Origin: Bacteroidales bacterium | Lineage (GTDB): Bacteria > Bacteroidota > Bacteroidia > Bacteroidales > P3 | DNA length: 7,419 nt | Assembly: GCA_012837565.1 (NCBI GenBank) | Contig: DUQY01000269.1 | Coordinates: 1-7,419 of the forward strand | Direction: 5' to 3' | Part shown: positions 1-5,488 of the stretch, piece by piece | Layout of the letters: the number at the start of each line of letters is the position of its first letter | How positions within the stretch are numbered: position 1 is the stretch's first letter | Translations under genes and position numbers: made by a program | The notes under the pieces: generated by a model | Told to the model about the DNA's origin: nothing | Seen by the model: only the letters and a program-made list of their open reading frames with translations | The model's database searches: none

Positions 1-199
1 CGCTCGTCATTTGGAATCTCTTAAAAAAGTTCTTAAGACCATAGAAGCCATAGAACAAGAATTTCAACACAATATTCCCTCCGACCTTATTGCATCTAAT
101 ATACGCACTGCCCTACATCATGTTGGAGAAATTACAGGAGAAGTAACCACGGAAGATATATTAGGCAATATATTCTCAAAATTCTGTGTAGGAAAATAG
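1..199 (+). CDS. mnmE: tRNA uridine-5-carboxymethylaminomethyl(34) synthesis GTPase MnmE, C-terminal part
   Basis: This is the last 65 codons of mnmE, read from base 2 to the TAG at 197-199; the 5' part lies outside the window. MnmE is a GTPase that works with MnmG to put the carboxymethylaminomethyl (or aminomethyl) group on U34 of certain tRNAs, using a methylene-tetrahydrofolate-derived carbon. The visible part is the end of the helical domain: ARH followed by a long amphipathic helix, then the family pattern around EITGEVTTEDILGNIFSKF, and the terminal FCVGK. The Cys of this closing F-C-[IV]-G-K motif is the conserved catalytic or folate-site cysteine of the family. The G domain cannot be seen. 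The frame is intact to the stop, so nothing suggests a pseudogene. It converges on the minus-strand hutI block, with about 400 non-coding bases between them. Confidence 0.95.
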   Translation, partial: ARHLESLKKVLKTIEAIEQEFQHNIPSDLIASNIRTALHHVGEITGEVTTEDILGNIFSKFCVGK

Positions 200-238
200 A
201 GTTAATTAATGTTCTACTCCATTAAGGAATACCCTCTC
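199..238 (-). pseudogene. Relic copy of the hutI 3' end
   Basis: Bases 199-238 match 592-631 without gaps at 36 of 40 positions (mismatches at 204, 211, 224 and 226). The matched block covers the last codons and stop codon of the minus-strand hutI plus seven bases beyond it. Read on the minus strand, the relic still encodes RVFLNGVEH and a TAA, against RVFLNGVEY and TAA in hutI. Only one of the differences changes an amino acid. Further into the gene (about 239-272) similarity fades to a few words such as GAATATA, with a likely 2-base shift. It looks like a leftover of a duplicated or replaced hutI end lying directly on the mnmE stop. A short dispersed repeat that happens to overlap the gene end is the alternative. 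Confidence 0.6.
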
Positions 239-349
239 CTTACTTTGAATATGCGATACCCTACCGATGTATATTCCAAAACCATCTTATTTGTACTGAA
301 AAAAGCTTAGACTTTATAAAACGGTAAAAATCGACAATTAAATCATATC

Positions 350-446
350 TGCGTTTTGCCAAATTATTACTGCGTTTCACGAAATTAAACTCAAGGAATA
401 AAAAATTAAACTCAAGGAATAAAAAATTGTTCTCAAGAGTTAGTTC
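350..446. repeat. Direct repeat array with 21-bp period
   Basis: Two exact 21-bp copies lie head to tail at 384-404 and 405-425, each starting ATTAAACTCAAGG and ending in an A-run; exact periodicity holds from 382 to 428. A third, degenerate copy follows at 426-446 (ATTGTTCTCAAG). To the left, the same 21-base register links TGCGTTTTGCC at 350 to TGCGTTTCACG at 371, each followed by AAATTA. A related TTAAGGAATA word recurs out of register at 450-459 and at 222-231. The unit codes for nothing evident. Iteron-like protein binding, a replication-slippage product and a decayed repeat family are all possible. Confidence 0.6.
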
Positions 447-453
447 TCTTAAG
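432..453. repeat. Small imperfect hairpin
   Basis: CTCAAGAG at 432-439 can pair with CTCTTAAG at 446-453, with one mismatch and a 6-base loop. It lies at the right edge of the 21-bp repeat array. No U-tract follows, so it is not a convincing terminator. Confidence 0.3.
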
Positions 454-500
454 GAATATCTTAAATAACCTACTGCATTTACCTTGCTTAGTAATTTTAT

Positions 501-527
501 TTTGCGACACCCAAAACATGTCGCAAA
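501..527. repeat. Perfect 9-bp inverted repeat between convergent genes
   Basis: TTTGCGACA at 501-509 is the exact reverse complement of TGTCGCAAA at 519-527, with a 9-base spacer (510-518). It is the most stable hairpin in the convergent gap. It could end transcription from mnmE, from hutI or from both. Neither strand has a run of T after the stem, so a classical intrinsic terminator is not shown. A dyad binding site for a regulator is the alternative. Confidence 0.45.
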
Positions 528-598
528 AACTATAATATTATGATATGGAAGCTAATACAAAATATGGCGAAAAATTTTGTCAAAGTCAGGAGAGTTTA

Positions 599-1834
599 TT
601 AATATTCTACTCCATTTAAGAATACCCTCTCAACCTTATTCGTTCCATAATAATATGGCATATATTCAAGGTTGGGGATTTCTTTTGTGATATAGAAATT
701 AGCTATCTTGCCCTTAGCTATTGATCCATGGGTCTTTGAAATTCCCATTGCATAAGCAGAGTTGATGGTTGTTGCATTGAACGCTTCCTGTGGGGTCATC
801 CTATAATTAACACAAGCAAAACTTATAATCGTTTGCATATTTCCACTCGGAGAAGAACCTGGGTTGAAGTCGGATGCCATGGCTACTGGCAAGCCTGCTT
901 CCATCATTTTTCTTACTGGGGATAGTCTCATATTTAGGAAGAAGGCTGCTCCTGGTAGGACGGTGGGCATGGTTTCTGAGCCTAATAGGCATTCTATTTC
1001 GGCATCGCCTACAAATTCTAAGTGGTCGCATGATAGTGCGTTGTGCTTTACGGCTACTTGTATTCCGCCTGAGTAGTCGAGTTCGTTGGCGTGTATTTTT
1101 GGTCTCATGCCGTATTTTGCTCCTGCGGTTAGTATGCGGTCAGTTTCTTCTACGGTGAAAAAGCCTTTGTCGCAGAATACGTCTATGTAGTCGGCGAGGT
1201 TTTCTTTAGCTACTTGGGGTATCATGTCGTTTATTACTAGGTCTACAAATTCTGATTGCCTTCCTCTATAATCCATTGGTACTGCATGGGCTCCTAAGAA
1301 GTTTGATTTTATTGTTAGGGGTGATGCCTCTTTTAGTCTTTTTATCACTCTTAGCATCTTTAGTTCACTTTCGGTGTTTAGTCCGTAGCCCGACTTTATT
1401 TCTACTGCTCCTGTTCCCATCTTTATTATTTCGTCTAGGCGTTTCATTGCGTCTTCAAACAGCTCATCTTCGGTGGTTTCTTGTAGACGTTTTGCGGAGT
1501 TGAGTATGCCTCCTCCTCTTTCAGCTATTTCTTCGTATGAAAGTCCTCTTATTTTGTCTATATATTCTATTTCCCTTGAGCCTGAATAGACTAAGTGGGT
1601 GTGTGAGTCGCAAAAGGATGGGAAGACTAGCCTATTTGAGGCGTCTACTATTTTGTCGGCATTGAATTTTTTTATGTCTTCCATTGTGCCAAAGTCAATG
1701 ATTTTGTCGTCCTCAATGAGTAGGTAGGCGTTTTTGATAGTTGTTATCTCTGCCATGTCTTTGCCGCATACCTTAAGTCTTGGGGTTTCTTCTACTTGTA
1801 TTAGTTCTTTTATGTTTCTTATTAGGGTTCTCAT
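599..1834 (-). CDS. hutI: Imidazolonepropionase (histidine degradation)
   Basis: Encodes a 411-residue cytoplasmic metal-dependent amidohydrolase that opens the ring of 4-imidazolone-5-propanoate to give N-formimidoyl-L-glutamate, the third step of histidine catabolism. The length is normal for HutI. Family marks in order: the metal-binding HTH (H78, H80) in SFCDSHTHLVYSGSRE; the KSGYGL segment near 147-152; GAHAVP near 181-186; KIHANE with H248; the CDHLEF segment with H271; and ASDFNPGSSPSGNM with D322, the conserved metal-site aspartate. All expected ligands are present, so it should be active. The ATG at 1834 gives the usual N-terminus; upstream is A-rich without a Shine-Dalgarno sequence. 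It lies 50 bases after the GNAT gene and is probably co-transcribed with it. No other hut gene (hutH, hutU, ftcD) is in the window. The second half of the coding strand prefers A- or C-ending codons less than the first half. Confidence 0.96.
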   Translation of the reverse strand: MRTLIRNIKELIQVEETPRLKVCGKDMAEITTIKNAYLLIEDDKIIDFGTMEDIKKFNADKIVDASNRLVFPSFCDSHTHLVYSGSREIEYIDKIRGLSYEEIAERGGGILNSAKRLQETTEDELFEDAMKRLDEIIKMGTGAVEIKSGYGLNTESELKMLRVIKRLKEASPLTIKSNFLGAHAVPMDYRGRQSEFVDLVINDMIPQVAKENLADYIDVFCDKGFFTVEETDRILTAGAKYGMRPKIHANELDYSGGIQVAVKHNALSCDHLEFVGDAEIECLLGSETMPTVLPGAAFFLNMRLSPVRKMMEAGLPVAMASDFNPGSSPSGNMQTIISFACVNYRMTPQEAFNATTINSAYAMGISKTHGSIAKGKIANFYITKEIPNLEYMPYYYGTNKVERVFLNGVEY

Positions 1835-1884
1835 ATATTTTATTTTTCTTGTTTCTCTTGGGCTTTGTTTGGTCTTTTTCTTTA

Positions 1885-2610
1885 TTATTGGTCAAACATT
1901 AAATCCATATAGCTTTTGTCAAATATTTGTTTTGCTAGTTCTGATATGGTTATTTCTTGGTAGGTCTTGGAGGTTGCCACTTGTTTTACTTTGCCTTGCT
2001 TTAGCTCTAGTATTTTGTTGTTTTTCTCTATTTGCTTGTCTATTATCTTATAGGTTATTTCTTGTTCTGGGTGGTAGTGTGCGTAGTGGGTTAGTATTTT
2101 TTCTACATCAATTATTCTTAGCATGCCATTATGACATGGTTTGAGTATTGAGATGTCGTATTCTAGCTCCTCATATAGGTCAATTGTCTTTTGTTCGTGG
2201 ACTATTGCTTTATGGAGGTTTGGGTTTTTCTCTTTTACGAAGCAGTTGGCGTATCCGTATTTTAAGTATGTATCGGTTAGCTTTTGGGTGGCTGGTATAA
2301 GGCAAGAGAGGGCGTAGTCTTGTTTTATTAGTTCTTTAAATATGTTTTGCATAGCAAAAGTGAAATATCCTTTACCTCTATGTTCTAGACTGACTAAGAC
2401 CGCTGTTACGTAGCCTATTGGGATGTTTGAATTATGGTACTTGTAGTTGTACTTAACTATCAGCCCCATATATATGAACTCATCTTCTAGGTTTTCGGTA
2501 TTTATGATGAGGTTTTGATCTTGGTAGTAGGTTGCAAAGTACTTATCTAAAAATTCTTTCTCGTCTCCAAAATGTTTTTCCCATTCCCTTTTTGCTATTT
2601 CTTCTTTCAT
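1885..2610 (-). CDS. Eis-like GNAT N-acetyltransferase with C-terminal SCP2-like domain
   Basis: Encodes 241 residues. About residues 1-150 form a GNAT acetyltransferase fold: IGYVTAVLVSLEHRGKG (65-81) is the beta4 strand running into the acetyl-CoA pyrophosphate loop (R78-G-K-G81), and LTDTYLKYGY (111-120) is the usual 'y.k.GF' end of the fold. About 160-241 resembles the sterol-carrier-like domain of Eis-type enzymes: it opens with MLRIIDVEKIL and closes with a hydrophobic ISELAKQIF helix. Eis proteins are usually near 400 residues with a second GNAT-like domain, so this is a short form. The loop has F83 where G or A is typical. The acceptor substrate cannot be told. The ATG overlaps the stop of the upstream DUF2156 gene by four bases (ATGA), which fixes the start and implies translational coupling. 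Confidence 0.8.
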   Translation of the reverse strand: MKEEIAKREWEKHFGDEKEFLDKYFATYYQDQNLIINTENLEDEFIYMGLIVKYNYKYHNSNIPIGYVTAVLVSLEHRGKGYFTFAMQNIFKELIKQDYALSCLIPATQKLTDTYLKYGYANCFVKEKNPNLHKAIVHEQKTIDLYEELEYDISILKPCHNGMLRIIDVEKILTHYAHYHPEQEITYKIIDKQIEKNNKILELKQGKVKQVATSKTYQEITISELAKQIFDKSYMDLMFDQ

Positions 2611-3500
2611 AATAAGGTGGCTAGGGTTTTATGTATTAACTCAACGGGCTGGTATGATAGCTTTGCCTTTCTTAATCCCTCTAAGCCTAAGTCTTCTTCT
2701 CTGTTGACGTATATGAAGTCTTCTGGAAGACGGCTTGTAAACTCTTTGTTTATCATTGCATAGCTTCCCTCAAAACTGGTATTGGCTTTCTCAATATGGG
2801 TGCAGAAGGTTTCATTATTTACTTTTGAGCCAAGGGTAAAGGCTACCATATCGCCTTCAACTAACAAGGCTCCTGCCCTTATTCCTAAGCTGTCGAAATG
2901 GTCTGCAAAATAGTTTATTACTTTTAGTTCTTCTTTGTAGCCTTCGATGTTTTCGGGATGAAATTTTTCATTCTCAATTAGCCAACGTTCTGCAAACTTT
3001 ATGCATAAATTAACATTTGAGGAGTTTATCTCTATATACTGGTAATCGTATAACTTGGAGAATTTGTTTACGTGGTTTCTTTTGGCTTGAAGTTTCTTTC
3101 CACTAAGGGTTGATAGGGATTCTTTTAGGTAGACATAATCGAAGAACTTTCTTTTTTCAACTATGGAGAATCTATCGCAAAAACGAACCTTGAACTCATC
3201 GTTGCAATCTATCATCATATTCATCTTTAGATCTTGTTCTTTGGCATCTACTATTAGTTTCTCAATTATCTCCACTCTATTTCCTGGTCCTATGGGGCAG
3301 TGATAGCAAACTTCGTGGTATAGGTCAAAATGAACTCTTGTGACTAATGTGTTGTCAATTATTGCATATTCTGCATTGAGGGCAAACGACCAAGCACATA
3401 GGTTGGCAAAAGCTGTCTCACAGTTCTTTATCTTCTTATATTGGTAAAAAGAATCGAATAGTTCTCTATCTTCTGGGGTTACTTTTTTAAATTGTATCAT
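2607..3500 (-). CDS. DUF2156 / LPG-synthase C-terminal-like protein
   Basis: Encodes 297 residues with no signal peptide or membrane segment, so it is likely cytoplasmic. It matches the DUF2156 family, related to the catalytic C-terminal part of phosphatidylglycerol lysyltransferase (MprF), which has two GNAT-like folds. Visible family marks: FDYVYLKESLSTLSGKK (120-136) leading into the basic QAKRNHVNKF (138-147); a second fold around AGALLVEGDMVAFTLGS (209-225); THIEKAN (234-240) and YAMIN (247-251); and YVNREEDLG followed by LRKAKLSYQP (264-285). MprF's membrane flippase domain is absent, so lipid lysinylation should not be assumed; transfer from aminoacyl-tRNA or an acyl donor is only inferred. 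It is the first gene of the leftward operon, with a -7 box just upstream. The start at 3500 suits the family N-terminus. Confidence 0.85.
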   Translation of the reverse strand: MIQFKKVTPEDRELFDSFYQYKKIKNCETAFANLCAWSFALNAEYAIIDNTLVTRVHFDLYHEVCYHCPIGPGNRVEIIEKLIVDAKEQDLKMNMMIDCNDEFKVRFCDRFSIVEKRKFFDYVYLKESLSTLSGKKLQAKRNHVNKFSKLYDYQYIEINSSNVNLCIKFAERWLIENEKFHPENIEGYKEELKVINYFADHFDSLGIRAGALLVEGDMVAFTLGSKVNNETFCTHIEKANTSFEGSYAMINKEFTSRLPEDFIYVNREEDLGLEGLRKAKLSYQPVELIHKTLATLL

Positions 3501-3521
3501 AAATTTGTCAATTTTATAAGT

Positions 3522-3530
3522 GCAAATATA
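3522..3530 (-). promoter_or_regulatory. -7 box for the DUF2156-GNAT-hutI operon
   Basis: On the minus strand this reads TATATTTGC, an exact match to the Bacteroidota sigma-ABfr -7 consensus TAnnTTTG. It ends 21 bases before the ATG at 3500, giving a short leader. A good -33 TTTG element is not evident. Confidence 0.6.
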
Positions 3531-3551
3531 CTAATATTAAATATTTCTATA

Positions 3552-3560
3552 TATCTTTGC
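3552..3560 (+). promoter_or_regulatory. -7 box for the outer membrane barrel gene
   Basis: TATCTTTGC matches TAnnTTTG. It lies 31 bases before the ATG at 3592, and the leader between them is A/T-rich (AATAATAAACATAAAAAAAT), typical of well-expressed Bacteroidota genes. No convincing -33 element is seen. Confidence 0.6.
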
Positions 3561-3591
3561 CGTAGTTTTTAATAATAAACATAAAAAAATC

Positions 3592-4431
3592 ATGGTAAAA
3601 CTAAAATTATCTATTTTTTTGCTTTTCATTATTCTTGCTACAAGTTTTATGCCTTTGTATGCAGATAACGATATTAAAGCAATGGTTACATCAAATGAAT
3701 CAACTTTTTCGGAAGATATGAGTTCTTTTGCTCCTAGAAAAAGACCAAAATCGAAGAAGAAAGGTAAGAAAGGAGGTAGAAGAGGAAATAAAGGACAAGA
3801 ACAATTCCGCATTGGTTTTGAACTAGGTGGAAATCTTTCTTCTTTTACATACTCTAAAGAATATGCAGATAATAAGAAAGCTATTTTTGGCGATTCATAT
3901 GCAAGTTCTTCTGGAATGGGATTTCAAGCTGGAATATACGCAGATTATAATATTAGTGAGTATCTTTTCGTAGAGGCAGGAATATATGGAATACAAAGAA
4001 CTTCTGAAGAAGCTTTTGTTACGACAAACCCTTTAGCTGCATCAGCTTCAGTACTAACATATACTCCACTTTATTTGCAAATTCCAATTCTTTTTGGTGT
4101 GAACTTTTCTTTGTCAGATAATTTCTCACTAAATGTAAAGGTTGGTCCTTATTTGGGATTTGGTCTTGCTGGAAATGTGAAAGCAGTTACTACTATTACT
4201 ACTATTATGGCAGGAATTGAGCCAATAACGAAAGAAGAAAAAATAGATTTCTTTGGTGATGGAGTTGAGAAATTAGATTATGGTTTAAGAGCTGGTCTTG
4301 GTGTTGAATTTTCAAAAATTACTGTTGGATTCTTTATGGACTATGGTTTAGCTAATATATTTAAAGATGCTCCTGACAATTTTTCTATGAAAAACTTCTC
4401 ACTAGGAGTAAATGTTGGCTATAGATTCTAA
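3592..4431 (+). CDS. PorT-like outer membrane beta-barrel protein with basic linker
   Basis: Encodes 279 residues. Residues 1-24 form a signal peptide (K3, K5, then a hydrophobic core to LATSFMPLYA). Residues 25-48 are polar. Residues 49-68 are a basic patch with 12 Lys/Arg in 20 (around PKSKKKGKKGGRRGNKG). From about 72 to the end, alternating hydrophobic and polar strands such as FRIGFELGGNLSSF, MGFQAGIYADYNIS, LFVEAGIYGIQ, YLQIPILFGVNFS and LNVKVGPYLGFGL fit the OMP_b-brl_2 (PorT/OmpX-like) barrel. The final residue is F (NVGYRF), as expected for barrel insertion by BAM. It is likely an 8- to 10-stranded outer membrane protein; its role is unknown. It has its own -7 box and its own terminator, so it is probably monocistronic. 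No catalytic motif is visible. Confidence 0.85.
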   Translation: MVKLKLSIFLLFIILATSFMPLYADNDIKAMVTSNESTFSEDMSSFAPRKRPKSKKKGKKGGRRGNKGQEQFRIGFELGGNLSSFTYSKEYADNKKAIFGDSYASSSGMGFQAGIYADYNISEYLFVEAGIYGIQRTSEEAFVTTNPLAASASVLTYTPLYLQIPILFGVNFSLSDNFSLNVKVGPYLGFGLAGNVKAVTTITTIMAGIEPITKEEKIDFFGDGVEKLDYGLRAGLGVEFSKITVGFFMDYGLANIFKDAPDNFSMKNFSLGVNVGYRF

Positions 4432-4462
4432 GGATAAGAAAACCTAATATCTTAAATTAATG

Positions 4463-4493
4463 AAAAGAGGCAGTATACTTGTCTCTTTTTTTT
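4463..4493 (+). terminator. Intrinsic terminator after the barrel gene
   Basis: AAAAGAGGCA (4463-4472) pairs with TGTCTCTTTT (4480-4489), a 10-bp stem with one G-U pair and a 7-base loop. The T-run 4486-4493 forms the end of the stem and the U-tract. It starts 32 bases after the barrel stop codon. Confidence 0.8.
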
Positions 4494-4501
4494 ATATTTG
4501 C
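4493..4501 (+). promoter_or_regulatory. -7 box for the M23-ispH-recF operon
   Basis: TATATTTGC is an exact match to TAnnTTTG. It shares its first base with the last T of the preceding terminator. It lies 18 bases before the M23 ATG at 4519, so the leader would be only about 10-12 bases. A -33 element would have to lie inside the terminator stem. Confidence 0.6.
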
Positions 4502-4518
4502 AGATTAGAATTGTTTAT

Positions 4519-5487
4519 ATGTCGAAAAAGAAAACTAAATACGTATTTGACCAAAAGTCATTGTCTTTTAAGATTAAACACACAACATTGAACGAAAAAA
4601 TTAAGACTGTGTCGTTTAGTGCTGGTTTTGGTCTGGTTATGGCAGTGGTATTTATTGTGGTGATTTATTTTTTTATTGATTCACCCAAGGAAAAAATACT
4701 TAAACGACAGGTGCAGAACTACGAAAGGCAGTATGATGTTTTGAATAAGGAGATAGAGAATTTGTCGGAAATATTGCATGTTATTGAAAGCAGGGATAAG
4801 GATGTGTATAGGGTGATCTTTGAGGCTGAACCCTCCGAGATTAACTATGACAAGCTTACTAATAAAAATAGTCTTATTCTTAGTTCTGAGTTAAATACTA
4901 GTAATTTAATTATTAATACTTCGAAAAAGGTTGATCAGATTGCAAAAAGGTTATATCTTCAGTCTAAGTCTTTTGATGAGGTCTTCCCTATTGCTAAGAG
5001 TAAGAAGGAGCGTATGACTTGTATGCCTGCCATTTTGCCTATTTCACATAAGGCCTCTAACTTGGTATCGGGCTTTGGGTCTCGCTTCCACCCTATTCTT
5101 CAAATTAGGAGGATGCATACTGGTATTGACTTTTCAGCAAAGACTGGAACACCTGTTTATGCTACGGCTGATGGTGTTGTAAGTGACCCTAATGGCTCTG
5201 GTACTGGTTATGGAATTTGCATACTTATTAATCATGGCTTTGGGTTTGAAACTCTTTATGCTCATCTTTCGAAAATGAAGGTTCGCTCTGGTCAAAAGGT
5301 TAAGAGAGGTGATGTGATTGGTTTTGTAGGCAATACGGGCTTGACTCAGGCTCCTCACCTTCATTATGAAGTGCGTAAGAATGGGTCTGCTGTTAATCCG
5401 GTTTATTATTTCTTCAATGATTTAAGTATTGAGGAATATGAGAAGGTGATTGAGAAATCGAAAGAAGATAATCAAAGTTTATCGTAA
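4519..5487 (+). CDS. Membrane-anchored M23 (LytM) family metallopeptidase
   Basis: Encodes 322 residues. A short basic cytoplasmic N-terminus precedes one membrane segment (about 37-53, with AVVFIVVIYFFI). A Lys/Glu-rich coiled-coil stretch (about 57-95) follows, then a linker and a C-terminal LytM domain (about 183-297). Zinc ligands and catalytic residues are all present: H200 and D204 in MHTGID, H249 in YAHLS, and H280/H282 in HLHYEV. It should act in the periplasm as a peptidoglycan DD-endopeptidase or related hydrolase, held to the inner membrane. An intact site makes it unlikely to be only an EnvC/NlpD-type activator. I chose ATG 4519 (MSKKKTKYVFDQ) because a TTG further upstream would fall inside the promoter -7 box. 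The stop is one base from the ispH start, so the two are co-transcribed. Confidence 0.9.
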   Translation: MSKKKTKYVFDQKSLSFKIKHTTLNEKIKTVSFSAGFGLVMAVVFIVVIYFFIDSPKEKILKRQVQNYERQYDVLNKEIENLSEILHVIESRDKDVYRVIFEAEPSEINYDKLTNKNSLILSSELNTSNLIINTSKKVDQIAKRLYLQSKSFDEVFPIAKSKKERMTCMPAILPISHKASNLVSGFGSRFHPILQIRRMHTGIDFSAKTGTPVYATADGVVSDPNGSGTGYGICILINHGFGFETLYAHLSKMKVRSGQKVKRGDVIGFVGNTGLTQAPHLHYEVRKNGSAVNPVYYFFNDLSIEEYEKVIEKSKEDNQSLS

Positions 5488-5488
5488 A

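Larger units (their letters stand above)
200..598. other. Gene-free region between convergent mnmE and hutI
   Basis: No intact gene is visible on either strand in these 399 bases. It holds, from left to right: a 40-base near-copy of the hutI 3' end, an AT-rich stretch with nothing recognisable (about 273-349), a 21-bp-period direct repeat array (about 350-446), a small imperfect hairpin (432-450), a perfect 9-bp inverted repeat (501-527), and a weak AT-rich 7-bp inverted repeat (557-563 with 574-580). There is no obvious U-tract terminator for either flanking gene. Confidence 0.7.
3501..3591. promoter_or_regulatory. Divergent promoter region
   Basis: This 91-base, very AT-rich region separates the leftward DUF2156-GNAT-hutI block from the rightward barrel gene. 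It carries one Bacteroidota-type -7 box in each direction, about 30 bases apart. This allows shared regulation of the two units, but no operator dyad is visible. Confidence 0.6.

Noticed and set aside
350..446. The 21-bp repeat array as a CRISPR
   Set aside because: The units are head to tail without spacers and are too short and too AT-rich for CRISPR repeats; there are no cas genes.
498..505. TATTTTGC as a plus-strand -7 box
   Set aside because: Its spacing is one base short of TAnnTTTG, and there is no plus-strand gene downstream, only the antisense end of hutI.
864..1503. Several plus-strand open frames of 70-94 codons opposite hutI
   Set aside because: They lie antisense to an intact imidazolonepropionase gene, have Leu/Arg/Ser-rich composition typical of reverse-frame shadows, and match no family I know.
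1734..2144. A 136-codon plus-strand open frame rich in Leu, Phe and Val, resembling a membrane protein
   Set aside because: It spans the 3' part of the GNAT gene and the 5' part of hutI on the other strand. The hydrophobicity comes from reading purine-rich coding DNA backwards.
3537..3812. Minus-strand 91-codon open frame over the barrel gene start
   Set aside because: It is antisense to the signal peptide and basic linker of the barrel gene and crosses its promoter; it shows no family motif.
4189..4207. ACT/ATT microsatellite-like run in the barrel gene
   Set aside because: It encodes a short TTITTI stretch within a normal barrel region. The repeat is too short to suggest phase variation, and a change by whole 9-base units would keep the frame.
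4498..4518. Earlier TTG start for the M23 gene
   Set aside because: The TTG is part of the -7 promoter box, so it could not be in the transcript; ATG 4519 gives a normal N-terminus.
5450..5488. Earlier TTG start for ispH inside the M23 gene
   Set aside because: It would add 13 residues before the conserved N-terminus; ATG 5489 puts the first cluster cysteine at position 12 as in the family.
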